NCBI GenBank assembly: GCA_903970165.1
Contig: CAJCHZ010000001.1
Location: 1-40,978, forward strand
Length of the DNA: 40,978 bases
Reading direction: 5' to 3'
Source: Betaproteobacteria bacterium
GTDB taxonomy: Bacteria; Acidobacteriota; Terriglobia; Acidiferrales; UBA7541
In this document: in pieces, positions 7,323 through 15,447 of the stretch
How the letters are laid out: each line of letters starts with the position of its first letter
How positions within the stretch are numbered: position 1 is the stretch's first letter
Translations under genes and position numbers: made by a program
The notes under the pieces: generated by a model
What the model was told of the DNA's origin: nothing
What the model saw: the letters and a program-made list of their open reading frames with translations, nothing else
Database searches by the model: none

Positions 7323-9164
7323 CTAGTGTTGGACGTTCTTCGGATTGCTGCTTATTTGTTCGAGATTCTCGCGCGCTAACTTGTGATTGGGATCGATCTG
7401 CAGGGCGCGCTGAAAATGCATCTTGGCCTCGGAAAGGCTGCCCGTTTCAGCCAGTGCGCCGCCCAAATTGGCCTCCGCATTGGCGTCGTCCGGATGCAAC
7501 CGGATGGCCGCGCGATAGTGCTCAATTGCTTCGAGGAATTTATCTTGGGAGACAAGAGCATTCGCCAGGTTGTAGTGCGCGTCAAAATTGTCTGGCTCGG
7601 CCCGAAGCGCGGCATACAGGTATGGCAGGGCTTCGTCGATTCGCCCTGCGGCCAGGAGTGACGCGCCGAGGGCGTTATTGGCGGTGCCATTTTGCGGGCG
7701 AAGACGCACAGCGAATTCGAAGTTCAGTATCGCCTCGTCTTGCGCGCCACGACCTTGGAGCATAGCTGCCAAGTTGTAGCGTGCTTCGAAGTCAGCGGGA
7801 TTTTTTTCTATGTTGTGCCGGGCCATCGCTTCCTGCAGCACCATGCGCGGATCTAGTGTCGAGCCCGGGGGAGCATGCGGTAGAACTTGGAGCCAAAGGT
7901 GAGCCATCTCATCTCTAGAGCGATTTCCGCCGACCACCTGTCGGGGAGGATCGTTTGGGTTCGCAGGATTTCCGCTCGAGTTGTCATAGATATAACGCAT
8001 GGAGATCGCGGTCCCCCGCGGCAAAGTTACGCGATCTGCGTAGTAGTAGATAGCTTGCCAGTTCAAGTTCCATTCCGGGATGTGAATTAGTGTTTTTGAC
8101 GAGCCATCGGGCAGAATAGCGAGGGCTTGTAGATCCTTGCCGAGATAATGGGCGTGGGGATAGATCGCGAGCAGATCAACATCAACCGGCAGCGTAAATT
8201 CGTCGGTGACCAGGAAACGCTTATCGCCAGGAGGAATGTTCAGCTGCTTGTCGTTTTCCAATTGGAGCAGCAAGGGAAACTGGGTCGCTGGTTTTTCAGT
8301 GAAGTACAGGCCAAGACTCGGCCGGATTTGTTCCAGCTTGCCGGAAGGCTGCAAGTGTATGTTCAAAACCAGGTCAGTGTCTTTGTCTAGGCGCAAAGAC
8401 ATGCCTTCTGGCGCCGGCCTTGGGACGGTGCCCGGTTTCCAGAAGAGAAAATGGCTGTCGGGATCAAAGGTTTCTGATTCGATTTTAAGTTCCATGCCGG
8501 GGAAACCAGCGCGCGGCTCCGCCTCCATGCGACGCGCGGCTTGATTGCGATCCACCAGAACGTTCGCATGGTGTACAACCCGTTTGTCTCCGGGCCGGAT
8601 CTCGATGGCTTTTAGCCAACGCGTGCGATCAACAGGCGTTCGGAAGATGAAATTCCAATACATGTCGGAGCCGCTCGCGGGAAGAGTGTACGGTCTTTCC
8701 GCTTCGACGATTTCATCCGGGCGCCCGAGTTGCCAGCCCGCAACAAATTGTGGGGCCGCGGGTAAATTAGCGGAATCGCCCTCGACCGCCCCCTCTTCCA
8801 CCCACTTTTGAATGAGGGCGATCTGCTCCTCGGACAGGCGGAGTTCGTCGGCAAATCTCAACTCTTGAGGCTCGGGCAGCCATGGCGGCATGAAGCGCTT
8901 CGAAGTTACCGTTACGATCTGACGGGCGCGAGCCTTAACGTCTGTATAGGTAAGCAGCGGAAATGGGCCAGCTTCGCCGGGACGGTGGCAAGGAGCACAG
9001 TAACGAAAAACAATGGGCGCGATGTCGCGATTGAAAGTGGCTTGTTGTATGGGAGGCGTGACGGCCTGCCTTGCGGCGGTACCCCGGTGTGACGCGTAAG
9101 CCGCCGCAGCAGCGGAACCAAGTCCCAGCAGGCACGCGACGACGGTTCGGCCTGAAGACGTCAT
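7323..9164 (-). CDS. Cytochrome c / copper type II monooxygenase-like protein with TPR tail
   Basis: This 613-residue protein has three parts. Residues 40-135 form a cytochrome-c-like domain with one CAPCH motif near 56. Residues 165-450 resemble copper type II ascorbate-dependent monooxygenases (PHM family): the HH pair near 198-199 (RVVHHANVLVD), a histidine near 270 (LNIHLQ) and the HAH pair near 337-339 (YPHAHYLGK) match the expected copper ligands in order. From about 465 there are TPR repeats. The signal is TVVACLLGLGSAAAAAYA. ATG 9164 is preferred because it overlaps the TGA of the upstream redoxin gene as ATGA, indicating translational coupling; ATG 9185 is the alternative. Substrate unknown; many PHM-like bacterial proteins of this build are uncharacterised. 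Confidence 0.82.
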   Translation of the reverse strand: MTSSGRTVVACLLGLGSAAAAAYASHRGTAARQAVTPPIQQATFNRDIAPIVFRYCAPCHRPGEAGPFPLLTYTDVKARARQIVTVTSKRFMPPWLPEPQELRFADELRLSEEQIALIQKWVEEGAVEGDSANLPAAPQFVAGWQLGRPDEIVEAERPYTLPASGSDMYWNFIFRTPVDRTRWLKAIEIRPGDKRVVHHANVLVDRNQAARRMEAEPRAGFPGMELKIESETFDPDSHFLFWKPGTVPRPAPEGMSLRLDKDTDLVLNIHLQPSGKLEQIRPSLGLYFTEKPATQFPLLLQLENDKQLNIPPGDKRFLVTDEFTLPVDVDLLAIYPHAHYLGKDLQALAILPDGSSKTLIHIPEWNLNWQAIYYYADRVTLPRGTAISMRYIYDNSSGNPANPNDPPRQVVGGNRSRDEMAHLWLQVLPHAPPGSTLDPRMVLQEAMARHNIEKNPADFEARYNLAAMLQGRGAQDEAILNFEFAVRLRPQNGTANNALGASLLAAGRIDEALPYLYAALRAEPDNFDAHYNLANALVSQDKFLEAIEHYRAAIRLHPDDANAEANLGGALAETGSLSEAKMHFQRALQIDPNHKLARENLEQISSNPKNVQH

Positions 9165-9757
9165 TCGTCGTCCGTGATGAAGCATCCCACCCCGGTTGTA
9201 TTTGGTGGCGGTGTTTTCCCGCTGAGAGCGGCCTGGACGGCATCTTCGAGTTCGTGCGTGGTGGCGGTGGGGCGGGCGCGTCCGAAATCCCGGTACAAAT
9301 CATCGATTCGGCCGTGGTAAAGCAAGCGGTGCTTGCCGTCAAAAACCGCTGCTTCCGGGGTCACCTGGACTTGAGCCAGAGTAACGAGCGCGTGCTGTGG
9401 ATCGCGCAGTGCAGGGAGTTTGTAGCTGTACTCGCGTTCATGTTGGCGAATTTGTTCTGCAGTCGTCTTCCGGCTGGGGTAGACGAGCCAAAGGTTCACT
9501 TTGGCGCTATACTCCGAGCCGATTCGCTGAATCATCGGCGCATAACGGTTGGAGATTGGGCAGTCAGTGCGCACGAAGATAAGCACAACAGGCTTTCCTG
9601 CAGCTTCCAAGAAAGGGTCTACTGGAGTTCCATCGAGACGCAGCGCCGTCTTTTGGGCGGCAAGCAAGGAGGGCATTGCTAGAACGAGAACCGCCGCCGC
9701 TGAAAGGAAAATGAAGATAGACGATACTTGTTCTAAAATGAGGCGACGACGGCGCAT
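9161..9757 (-). CDS. Exported redoxin (thioredoxin-fold) protein
   Basis: This 198-residue protein begins MRRRRLILEQVSSIFIFLSA, a clear signal peptide or anchor. GCAGGA lies about ten bases before ATG 9757; ATG 9787 is a possible longer start. The mature part is a thioredoxin-like fold: KPVVLIFVRTDCPISNRYAP holds the single active-site-type cysteine, followed by LWLVYPSRKTT, LAQVQVTPEAAVFD with the cis-Pro region, and YHGRIDDLYRDFGRAR. It lacks a CxxC pair, so it is closer to redoxin/AhpC-TSA proteins than to thioredoxin. It overlaps the copper-monooxygenase-like gene by four bases. Redoxin and PHM-like domains often occur side by side or fused, as known to me from other acidobacteria and planctomycetes, so a shared redox job is likely. 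Confidence 0.8.
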   Translation of the reverse strand: MRRRRLILEQVSSIFIFLSAAAVLVLAMPSLLAAQKTALRLDGTPVDPFLEAAGKPVVLIFVRTDCPISNRYAPMIQRIGSEYSAKVNLWLVYPSRKTTAEQIRQHEREYSYKLPALRDPQHALVTLAQVQVTPEAAVFDGKHRLLYHGRIDDLYRDFGRARPTATTHELEDAVQAALSGKTPPPNTTGVGCFITDDE

Positions 9758-9861
9758 CTGAGTTGTATCCTGCGAAACTAACCCCATAAATGTTACTTCG
9801 AGGCGGAACACTCTGTCTAATGCCCCGCCATTTTATTCGCGCGTTCCTCTCAAGCCACCAA

Positions 9862-9891
9862 GAAAAAAACGGGGAGCCCGCGAGGGCTCCC
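9862..9891 (-). terminator. Intrinsic terminator of the TonB receptor gene
   Basis: On the minus strand GGGAGCCC-TCGC-GGGCTCCC forms a perfect 8-bp stem with a 4-base loop (9872-9891), followed at once by CG and seven T residues (9863-9869 on this strand are A). It lies 31 bases after the stop of the receptor gene and separates it from the redoxin operon. Confidence 0.9.
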
Positions 9892-9922
9892 TGTCGGTTT
9901 GGGGTGTGTTTTCTTTCCTTTG

Positions 9923-12900
9923 TTAGAAAATGAATCTAACGCCAAACTGCAGTTGACGCATGCCAGTCGGAGAACCCGGTGAGTTATCGCCCTGGATGTC
10001 CGTGATTTGACCCGCGGTGCCGCCGCAGTCGACGCAAGTGTTGCCCTGGTTGCCGTTGAATGCCAGGACGGGGTGGTTGAAGACATTGTAAGCATCGAAG
10101 CGGAACTGCGCCTTGTAGCGCTCCGTGATGTTAAACGTCTTCGATAACGACATGTCGTCGTAGAAGACGTGCGGCCCGCGATAAGAAAAGAGCCCGAGAT
10201 TGCCGATCTGGCCGCAAGCTGGAAGAGAGAAGGGCCCAGACGTCGGTCGGGCAAAGGTACAGGAGTCAACGCCCGCGTTCGCTGCGCTAACCTGACTCCC
10301 ATAGGAAAGCGGAGCTACGGGAACGAACCAGTACAACACTCCATCCACCCTCTGCGTGCCGGTCTTCAGTTTCTCACCATTAATCACATTTGGCAGGCAA
10401 GGTCCCGCATCCGCGATGACACCGCATTCCCCGATGCTAGGCGTCCATGGCAGACCGCCGCCCCAGGTCAACGTGTTGCTGACTTGCCAGCCGCCAACCG
10501 CAAGATCCATTGCCCGGCCGGCGTCGCTCAGGAATTGTTTGCCTTTGCCAAAGGGAAGTTGATAGATCGTGTTGGCCACGAATTCGTGGTTTCTGTTTTG
10601 GTCGTTAGGACCGTAGGCGTACCTCTTGTCTACGTCGTAATAGCCCGAATTATACGCGTAGGCTCGCGAGAAGGTGTAATGCGCGAGAAACTGCAGTCCG
10701 TAGCTCGTCCGTTTTTCAGCCTTTATTTGAAGTGCATTGTAATTATTGTTGGCGTCGTTGCCAAAATAATTGCCGATGCCCCCTGAGCAACAAGGCGTGT
10801 AGCCGGTACCCGTGTAAGGGAAGGAGTAAACACCGTTCAAGAAAAACTCGCGGCGCTCGTTTGACGGTATGCTTGGCATGAAGGACACTGAGCAAGTCAC
10901 TGGCATCCCCGAACAGCTTACAGGAGCGGTGCCGGTGCCGATAGCCACGTCGTTCAAGTTATACGAAGGACCATCTCCGTCAAACATGTGAGTTCCTTTG
11001 TTGCCGATGTATGTCACGGTGATGTTAAGAGTAGAGGTCACTTGGCGCTGAACCGTGGCGTTCCATTGATCAATCGTGGGAAGCCGCTGAACCCTCGGAC
11101 GGATATACGTGGAAGCTGTCCCGTCAGGCCCGAGCAGCGGCAAATAACCGTTCGTGTTCAAGTCGTTGATAAGATTCGCAAATGGGTATGCTGGCGGGCC
11201 GTTAACAAGGTTGAAAACCGCGCTGCGATTATCCGTGTTCGCGGGGTTGATGATTGAGTCTGAGAGATTTTGCGATGCGAGAACTGGCAGGTTTTGCGTG
11301 ACGGCGTGGCCGAAATTGGAACCGAAGACGCCAATGTCGAACCCGCGGCCGTATCCGAGGCGCAGAACGGTCTTGGAATCGAATTGATAAGCAAAGCTGA
11401 CACGGGGAGCGAAGGCTTTGTACGTGTTCGCCACTCCGCCGTTGAATGAAACGCCGCCATAGCCCGCCACGAGCAGCTCGCCATTATTCAAGTCTCCAAA
11501 ACCGGCGTTGCCCTTGGCGGTGACGGCCTCTGGATTGTAAATTTCCCAGCGCAGGCCGTAGGTCATGGTGAATTTCGGGCTGACGCGCCAGGTGTCTTGG
11601 CCATACAAGAATTGGCGCCACTGGTGGCCGATGGCTTGAACGTTGGGCGGGCTTACGAAACGCTGGAACGAAGTGACGTCGCCGAGCAGCATGGTGGCCA
11701 ACGCCAAGCCGTTGCTTCCCGCGAGGGAAGTATCGCCAGCGTCAAAGTTCAAGATTCCTGTGCGGCTGGAATCGCTGGGGATGCGAAGGTTAGTGGCGTA
11801 GCGAATGTCCGCGCCAAATTTAATCGTGTGATTTCCTTGAGTTCGCGTCCAGTTATTTACGAACTGGATCTGACGTTCTCTTTCCGTCAACGGGCAGTTG
11901 CAACGGCCGATGTTCAATCCATCCCCAAATGCGGCCAAGCTGCCATTTCCGGTAAATTGGAACCCGGAGAGACCGCCCGTGGTTGGCGGACCCTGGATGC
12001 CAGGCCCTGAGTTCAGACCGGGGAACCCGAATCCGTCCATGGGGCTTGCAGACGCGTCGGAGTAATGTGTCACCGGATTGTACTGAAACCATCCGATGCG
12101 GAAGTCAGTAAGCCAATGCGTGCCGAACGCCTTCGTGAAGCCGCTTGCGAGGCTGTAGTCGTGGTTAATGGACGAGCCATTCAAACCGCCAGGCCCAAAG
12201 CCGGCACCACCGAGGGCGCCCAAGCCGCCTAGACCCGACAAGTTGAAATAGTCAAGGCTGAAACGTCCAAAGACTTGATAGTTATGGGGAGCGTTGTAAT
12301 CAATTCGAGTATCAAACGAATACTGATTGTAAGGACCGTTGCCCGTCGAAACGAAGTTGTTGTTGATTCCCGTTATAGTTGTACCAGTTCCTGCAACAGG
12401 AACCGTCGGCGTCGGAAACTCGGCAAGAAGCTTGCCCATGCCCGCCGAAATCATCGAGATGGGAATCATGTTATTCGCGAAGGCAGTGCGACCGGATCCA
12501 TCCGCTGGGTTCCCCGTGGTCGGATCGTAGATTTGGCCACTATGAACGCCGTTTACAACTGGCCCGTACGCGTCGAGATACTGACTCAAATCGCAGAAGC
12601 CAGGCGTTGCGCTCGCGGCGTTCGTCGCGGGATTGCAAGTGCTTACCACTTCCGCAGTCGGAATCGTGTACAAGTTCGTTATGCCTTGTATCTGTTTTGT
12701 GCCTTGATAATCGCCAAAGAAAAAGAGCTTGTCCTTGAGGATAGGCCCGCCGACGGAACCGCCATACTGCTTCCAGGTTGCAGGAGCGAGCGGTACGCCA
12801 GGCTTGTTCGTGAAGGGGTCGCGCGCCTGCTGGTCGCTATTCCGATAATAGTAGAAGCCGCTGCCGTGGAAATCGTTTGAGCCGGACTTGATCTGCACTC

Positions 12901-13633
12901 CAACCGTGCCGGCGGTCGCCTTGCCTGATTCCGCGTCATAGTCCTGAAGAGCTATTTTCGTTTCCCCGATGGCGTCGAGGTTAGGATTGACGACGATGAT
13001 GCCAAGGATGGCGTCTTGGTTATCTGTCCCGTCTAGTTCGAAATTGGTTCCCGAAAAGTGTTGTCCATTGACGAAGATTTGTCCGCCGCCTTGGGGGTTT
13101 TCGGTTGCGGCGTGGCTCCAGCCCACGAGCTTCTGGGTGCCAGGGGAGAGCAGCTCGAAGTTAGTGAAGTTGCGATTAAGGACGGGCAAGTCTTCGATGT
13201 ACTGCTGAGTAAACTGGATGTCCACATCGGCGCGATCCGTCTGGAGTTGAGGAATGTCGCCCGTAACCTCGACGGTTTGCGTGACTGCGCCAACCTGCAT
13301 GGCAGCATCAACGGTAGAGGAAGTGTCCGCGGAGACGGCAACGTTGGGGATGTCGTACGCTTTAAAACCGGTTGCTTCGATGTGAATCCTATAGGTATCC
13401 GGAATTAAGTGCGTAACCGAGTAGTTTCCGCTCTCATTCGTCGTCGTGTCGTAGGTAAAGCTCTTGGTCGTGGAAGTGACAGTAACTTTGGCTCCGACGA
13501 CGGAATTCCCCTGAGGATCCGTCACCGTTCCGATGATGCTGCCAAACACAGCCTGCCCAAACGAGGTAGTTGCGCAAAGCGCGAATGCGAGGCCCAGACC
13601 TAGAGCCAACCCCAGTAAAGCTTTACTCCTCAT
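9923..13633 (-). CDS. TonB-dependent outer-membrane receptor, Oar-like, with carboxypeptidase-regulatory domain
   Basis: This 1236-residue protein starts at ATG 13633, six bases after AGGAGGGG. A signal peptide follows (MRSKALLGLALGLGLAFAL...SFGQ). Residues 30-110 are a CarboxypepD_reg-like domain (GSIIGTVTDPQGNSVVGAKV, GNYSVTHLIPDTYRI). A plug domain follows, with the sequence VEVTGDIPQLQTDRADVD, then a long beta-barrel rich in aromatic and asparagine residues. The chain ends QLQFGVRFIF, the aromatic C-terminus typical of barrel proteins. Such receptors are expanded in acidobacteria and are thought to import oligomers using TonB energy. No SusD-like partner is adjacent. The nearby secreted alpha-glucosidases make a glucan oligosaccharide a reasonable guess for its ligand, but nothing in the sequence proves this. 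Confidence 0.92.
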   Translation of the reverse strand: MRSKALLGLALGLGLAFALCATTSFGQAVFGSIIGTVTDPQGNSVVGAKVTVTSTTKSFTYDTTTNESGNYSVTHLIPDTYRIHIEATGFKAYDIPNVAVSADTSSTVDAAMQVGAVTQTVEVTGDIPQLQTDRADVDIQFTQQYIEDLPVLNRNFTNFELLSPGTQKLVGWSHAATENPQGGGQIFVNGQHFSGTNFELDGTDNQDAILGIIVVNPNLDAIGETKIALQDYDAESGKATAGTVGVQIKSGSNDFHGSGFYYYRNSDQQARDPFTNKPGVPLAPATWKQYGGSVGGPILKDKLFFFGDYQGTKQIQGITNLYTIPTAEVVSTCNPATNAASATPGFCDLSQYLDAYGPVVNGVHSGQIYDPTTGNPADGSGRTAFANNMIPISMISAGMGKLLAEFPTPTVPVAGTGTTITGINNNFVSTGNGPYNQYSFDTRIDYNAPHNYQVFGRFSLDYFNLSGLGGLGALGGAGFGPGGLNGSSINHDYSLASGFTKAFGTHWLTDFRIGWFQYNPVTHYSDASASPMDGFGFPGLNSGPGIQGPPTTGGLSGFQFTGNGSLAAFGDGLNIGRCNCPLTERERQIQFVNNWTRTQGNHTIKFGADIRYATNLRIPSDSSRTGILNFDAGDTSLAGSNGLALATMLLGDVTSFQRFVSPPNVQAIGHQWRQFLYGQDTWRVSPKFTMTYGLRWEIYNPEAVTAKGNAGFGDLNNGELLVAGYGGVSFNGGVANTYKAFAPRVSFAYQFDSKTVLRLGYGRGFDIGVFGSNFGHAVTQNLPVLASQNLSDSIINPANTDNRSAVFNLVNGPPAYPFANLINDLNTNGYLPLLGPDGTASTYIRPRVQRLPTIDQWNATVQRQVTSTLNITVTYIGNKGTHMFDGDGPSYNLNDVAIGTGTAPVSCSGMPVTCSVSFMPSIPSNERREFFLNGVYSFPYTGTGYTPCCSGGIGNYFGNDANNNYNALQIKAEKRTSYGLQFLAHYTFSRAYAYNSGYYDVDKRYAYGPNDQNRNHEFVANTIYQLPFGKGKQFLSDAGRAMDLAVGGWQVSNTLTWGGGLPWTPSIGECGVIADAGPCLPNVINGEKLKTGTQRVDGVLYWFVPVAPLSYGSQVSAANAGVDSCTFARPTSGPFSLPACGQIGNLGLFSYRGPHVFYDDMSLSKTFNITERYKAQFRFDAYNVFNHPVLAFNGNQGNTCVDCGGTAGQITDIQGDNSPGSPTGMRQLQFGVRFIF

Positions 13634-14029
13634 TGCACCCCTCCTAGCAACGCTTATCCTCAATCGCACAAAGCAGAACTCACACAAAATCATTAGCTCC
13701 AAGGCAGCTGGAACAGTGCGGTCATCGAGACGTAGTGCCGGACGGTCCTCGCGTGGCCAGAGTCCTGGCACACACGCGCCGTTTCAAAATAAAAATGGAA
13801 AACCCGGCGACCTGCCAAGGCGACCGCAGTGTACAGCCCCCAAAACTCCTCGATCTTTACTTGGCCGAGCCCGAACCCTGTTCACCGTCGAGGTCGTACA
13901 AGTCCTCAAACAAAAAAACGGGCACGCAAACCAGGGTCGGCTTGCATTTGTGATTGTGATTGGCTATATCAGTTTCTTGAGTGACGTGGTAAGTTTCCGA
14001 GGGTCTGATACGGTTACGCGACATAAGCT
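13634..14029. promoter_or_regulatory. Divergent intergenic region between receptor and regulator
   Basis: No gene is seen in these 396 bases. It must hold the promoter of the receptor gene (minus) and that of the regulator (plus). For the plus strand the best sigma70-like candidate is TTGCAT at 13942-13947, a 17-base spacer and TATATC at 13965-13970, about 60 bases before the regulator start. This is a visual match only. The arrangement suggests the regulator may control the receptor. Confidence 0.4.
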
Positions 14030-15343
14030 ATGCTTTCACTAAGAGATGCGTCGGCGTTACCTCGGTGTTACAATCCGCAAACGGTGGTCCCTGTGACTGA
14101 GAAAGAGCTGCAGCTAGGACAACTCGAAAAACTTCTCGCCAGCCGCTCCCTCCATGGGTCGGAGTCTCTCTGCAAATTGCTTCGATATCTGGCTAATTGT
14201 TCCCTGGAACATCCTGGTAGTTCACCCAAGGAGTACCAAATTGCGACCGAGCTCTTTGGACGCCAGCAGGACTTCGATCCTCACGTGGATTCCATGGTTC
14301 GCGTGCAGGCTGGGCGTCTGCGCACTAAGTTGTCCGAATACTATGCCACCGAGGGCGCCGAAGATCCCATCCAGGTGGAAATCCCAAAGGGCACTTATGC
14401 CCTTACGTTCCACTCGCGCCCAACGGCTGCCGCGAAAAGTACTTCTCAAACGGCTTCCAAGACTTCGGAAGCTGCGCGCAGCAAGGAAGAACCTCGCCCC
14501 AGGTGGATCGCCGTTCTCCTTCCTGCGGCAATCGTCATGACAGCCGTTCTATCGGTCTTTGCGGACCGTGAACTTACGAAGGGGTTTGCTAGTGGCTCGA
14601 CAGTTGCCATGCCCGCCGAACCACCGGCAGTCTTCCGCGTCTTCTGGAGAGGGTTTCTGACCGGTCCCCAGGAGCCCTGGGTGATCTTCAGCAATGCCAC
14701 CTTCGTCGGTCGTCCGGACACCGGCATGCGCTATTACAATCTTGCTCGGGACGGACGTACCAATACGTTCGATCATTACACGGGAGTCGGCGAGGTCCTG
14801 GCCGTCCACGCGCTGGACAAGGTCTTCTCTTCGCTTCGCCAGGACGTCCGTGTTAAGCGCGGCAGCCTGTTTTCTCTCGACGATGCCAAGAACAATGACC
14901 TGATCTTCATCGGCTCGCCCTCCGAAAACCTGGCGCTGCTTGAAATACCCAGCACACAGGAATTTGTGTTCAAGCAGGTCGCTTCTGGGCCGAGAGCGGG
15001 AAACATGGAGATCTTAAACGTTCACCCGCAATCGGGAGAGCCAAAACTCTTTCTCGCTACTCCGTCGGAACAGCCGCTCACCGAAGAGTATTCGGTAATC
15101 GCTTTGGTTAAGGGCCTCGATCCCGCGCACTCGGAGTTGATCCTGGCTGGCACTACCACAATCGGAACACAAGCCGCAGTCGAGTACGTCTGCCAGCAGA
15201 ACTCGCTGCAGGAATTGCTCCTACGGCTGTCCGTTTCGAGTTCGGGGGAGTTGAAACCATTCGAAGCGGTCATCCGCGTGAAAGTCGTAAAGGGCGTGCC
15301 GGTCGGCTCGGAACTTGTGGCCCTGCGCAAAGGCCCCGCTTAG
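14030..15343 (+). CDS. Membrane-anchored regulator with acidobacterial-type DNA-binding-like N-terminus
   Basis: This 437-residue protein has three parts. Residues 30-130 match a domain common in acidobacterial regulators: LLRYLANCSLEHPG, KEYQIATELFGRQQDFDPHVDSMVRVQ, AGRLRTKLSEYYATEG, and PIQVEIPKGTYALTF. I regard it as a winged-helix-like DNA-binding domain; that is inference from its usual company. One transmembrane helix follows (IAVLLPAAIVMTAVLSVFA, about 163-182). A 250-residue outer domain with no recognised motif follows. It may sense a periplasmic signal and act on DNA from the membrane, like CadC/ToxR-type one-component regulators. ATG 14030 has no clear ribosome-binding site; GTG 14093, preceded by GGTGG, may be the real start. 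It is divergent from the TonB receptor gene. Confidence 0.7.
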   Translation: MLSLRDASALPRCYNPQTVVPVTEKELQLGQLEKLLASRSLHGSESLCKLLRYLANCSLEHPGSSPKEYQIATELFGRQQDFDPHVDSMVRVQAGRLRTKLSEYYATEGAEDPIQVEIPKGTYALTFHSRPTAAAKSTSQTASKTSEAARSKEEPRPRWIAVLLPAAIVMTAVLSVFADRELTKGFASGSTVAMPAEPPAVFRVFWRGFLTGPQEPWVIFSNATFVGRPDTGMRYYNLARDGRTNTFDHYTGVGEVLAVHALDKVFSSLRQDVRVKRGSLFSLDDAKNNDLIFIGSPSENLALLEIPSTQEFVFKQVASGPRAGNMEILNVHPQSGEPKLFLATPSEQPLTEEYSVIALVKGLDPAHSELILAGTTTIGTQAAVEYVCQQNSLQELLLRLSVSSSGELKPFEAVIRVKVVKGVPVGSELVALRKGPA

Positions 15344-15447
15344 CAGGATGCTGAATAGGTCCCTGAATGTTATCCCAGTCTGTAGCTCAGGCCTTCAGGT
15401 CTGACGGATCTGCCTTTCGCGATACTACGAAAAACACAAATATTGAC

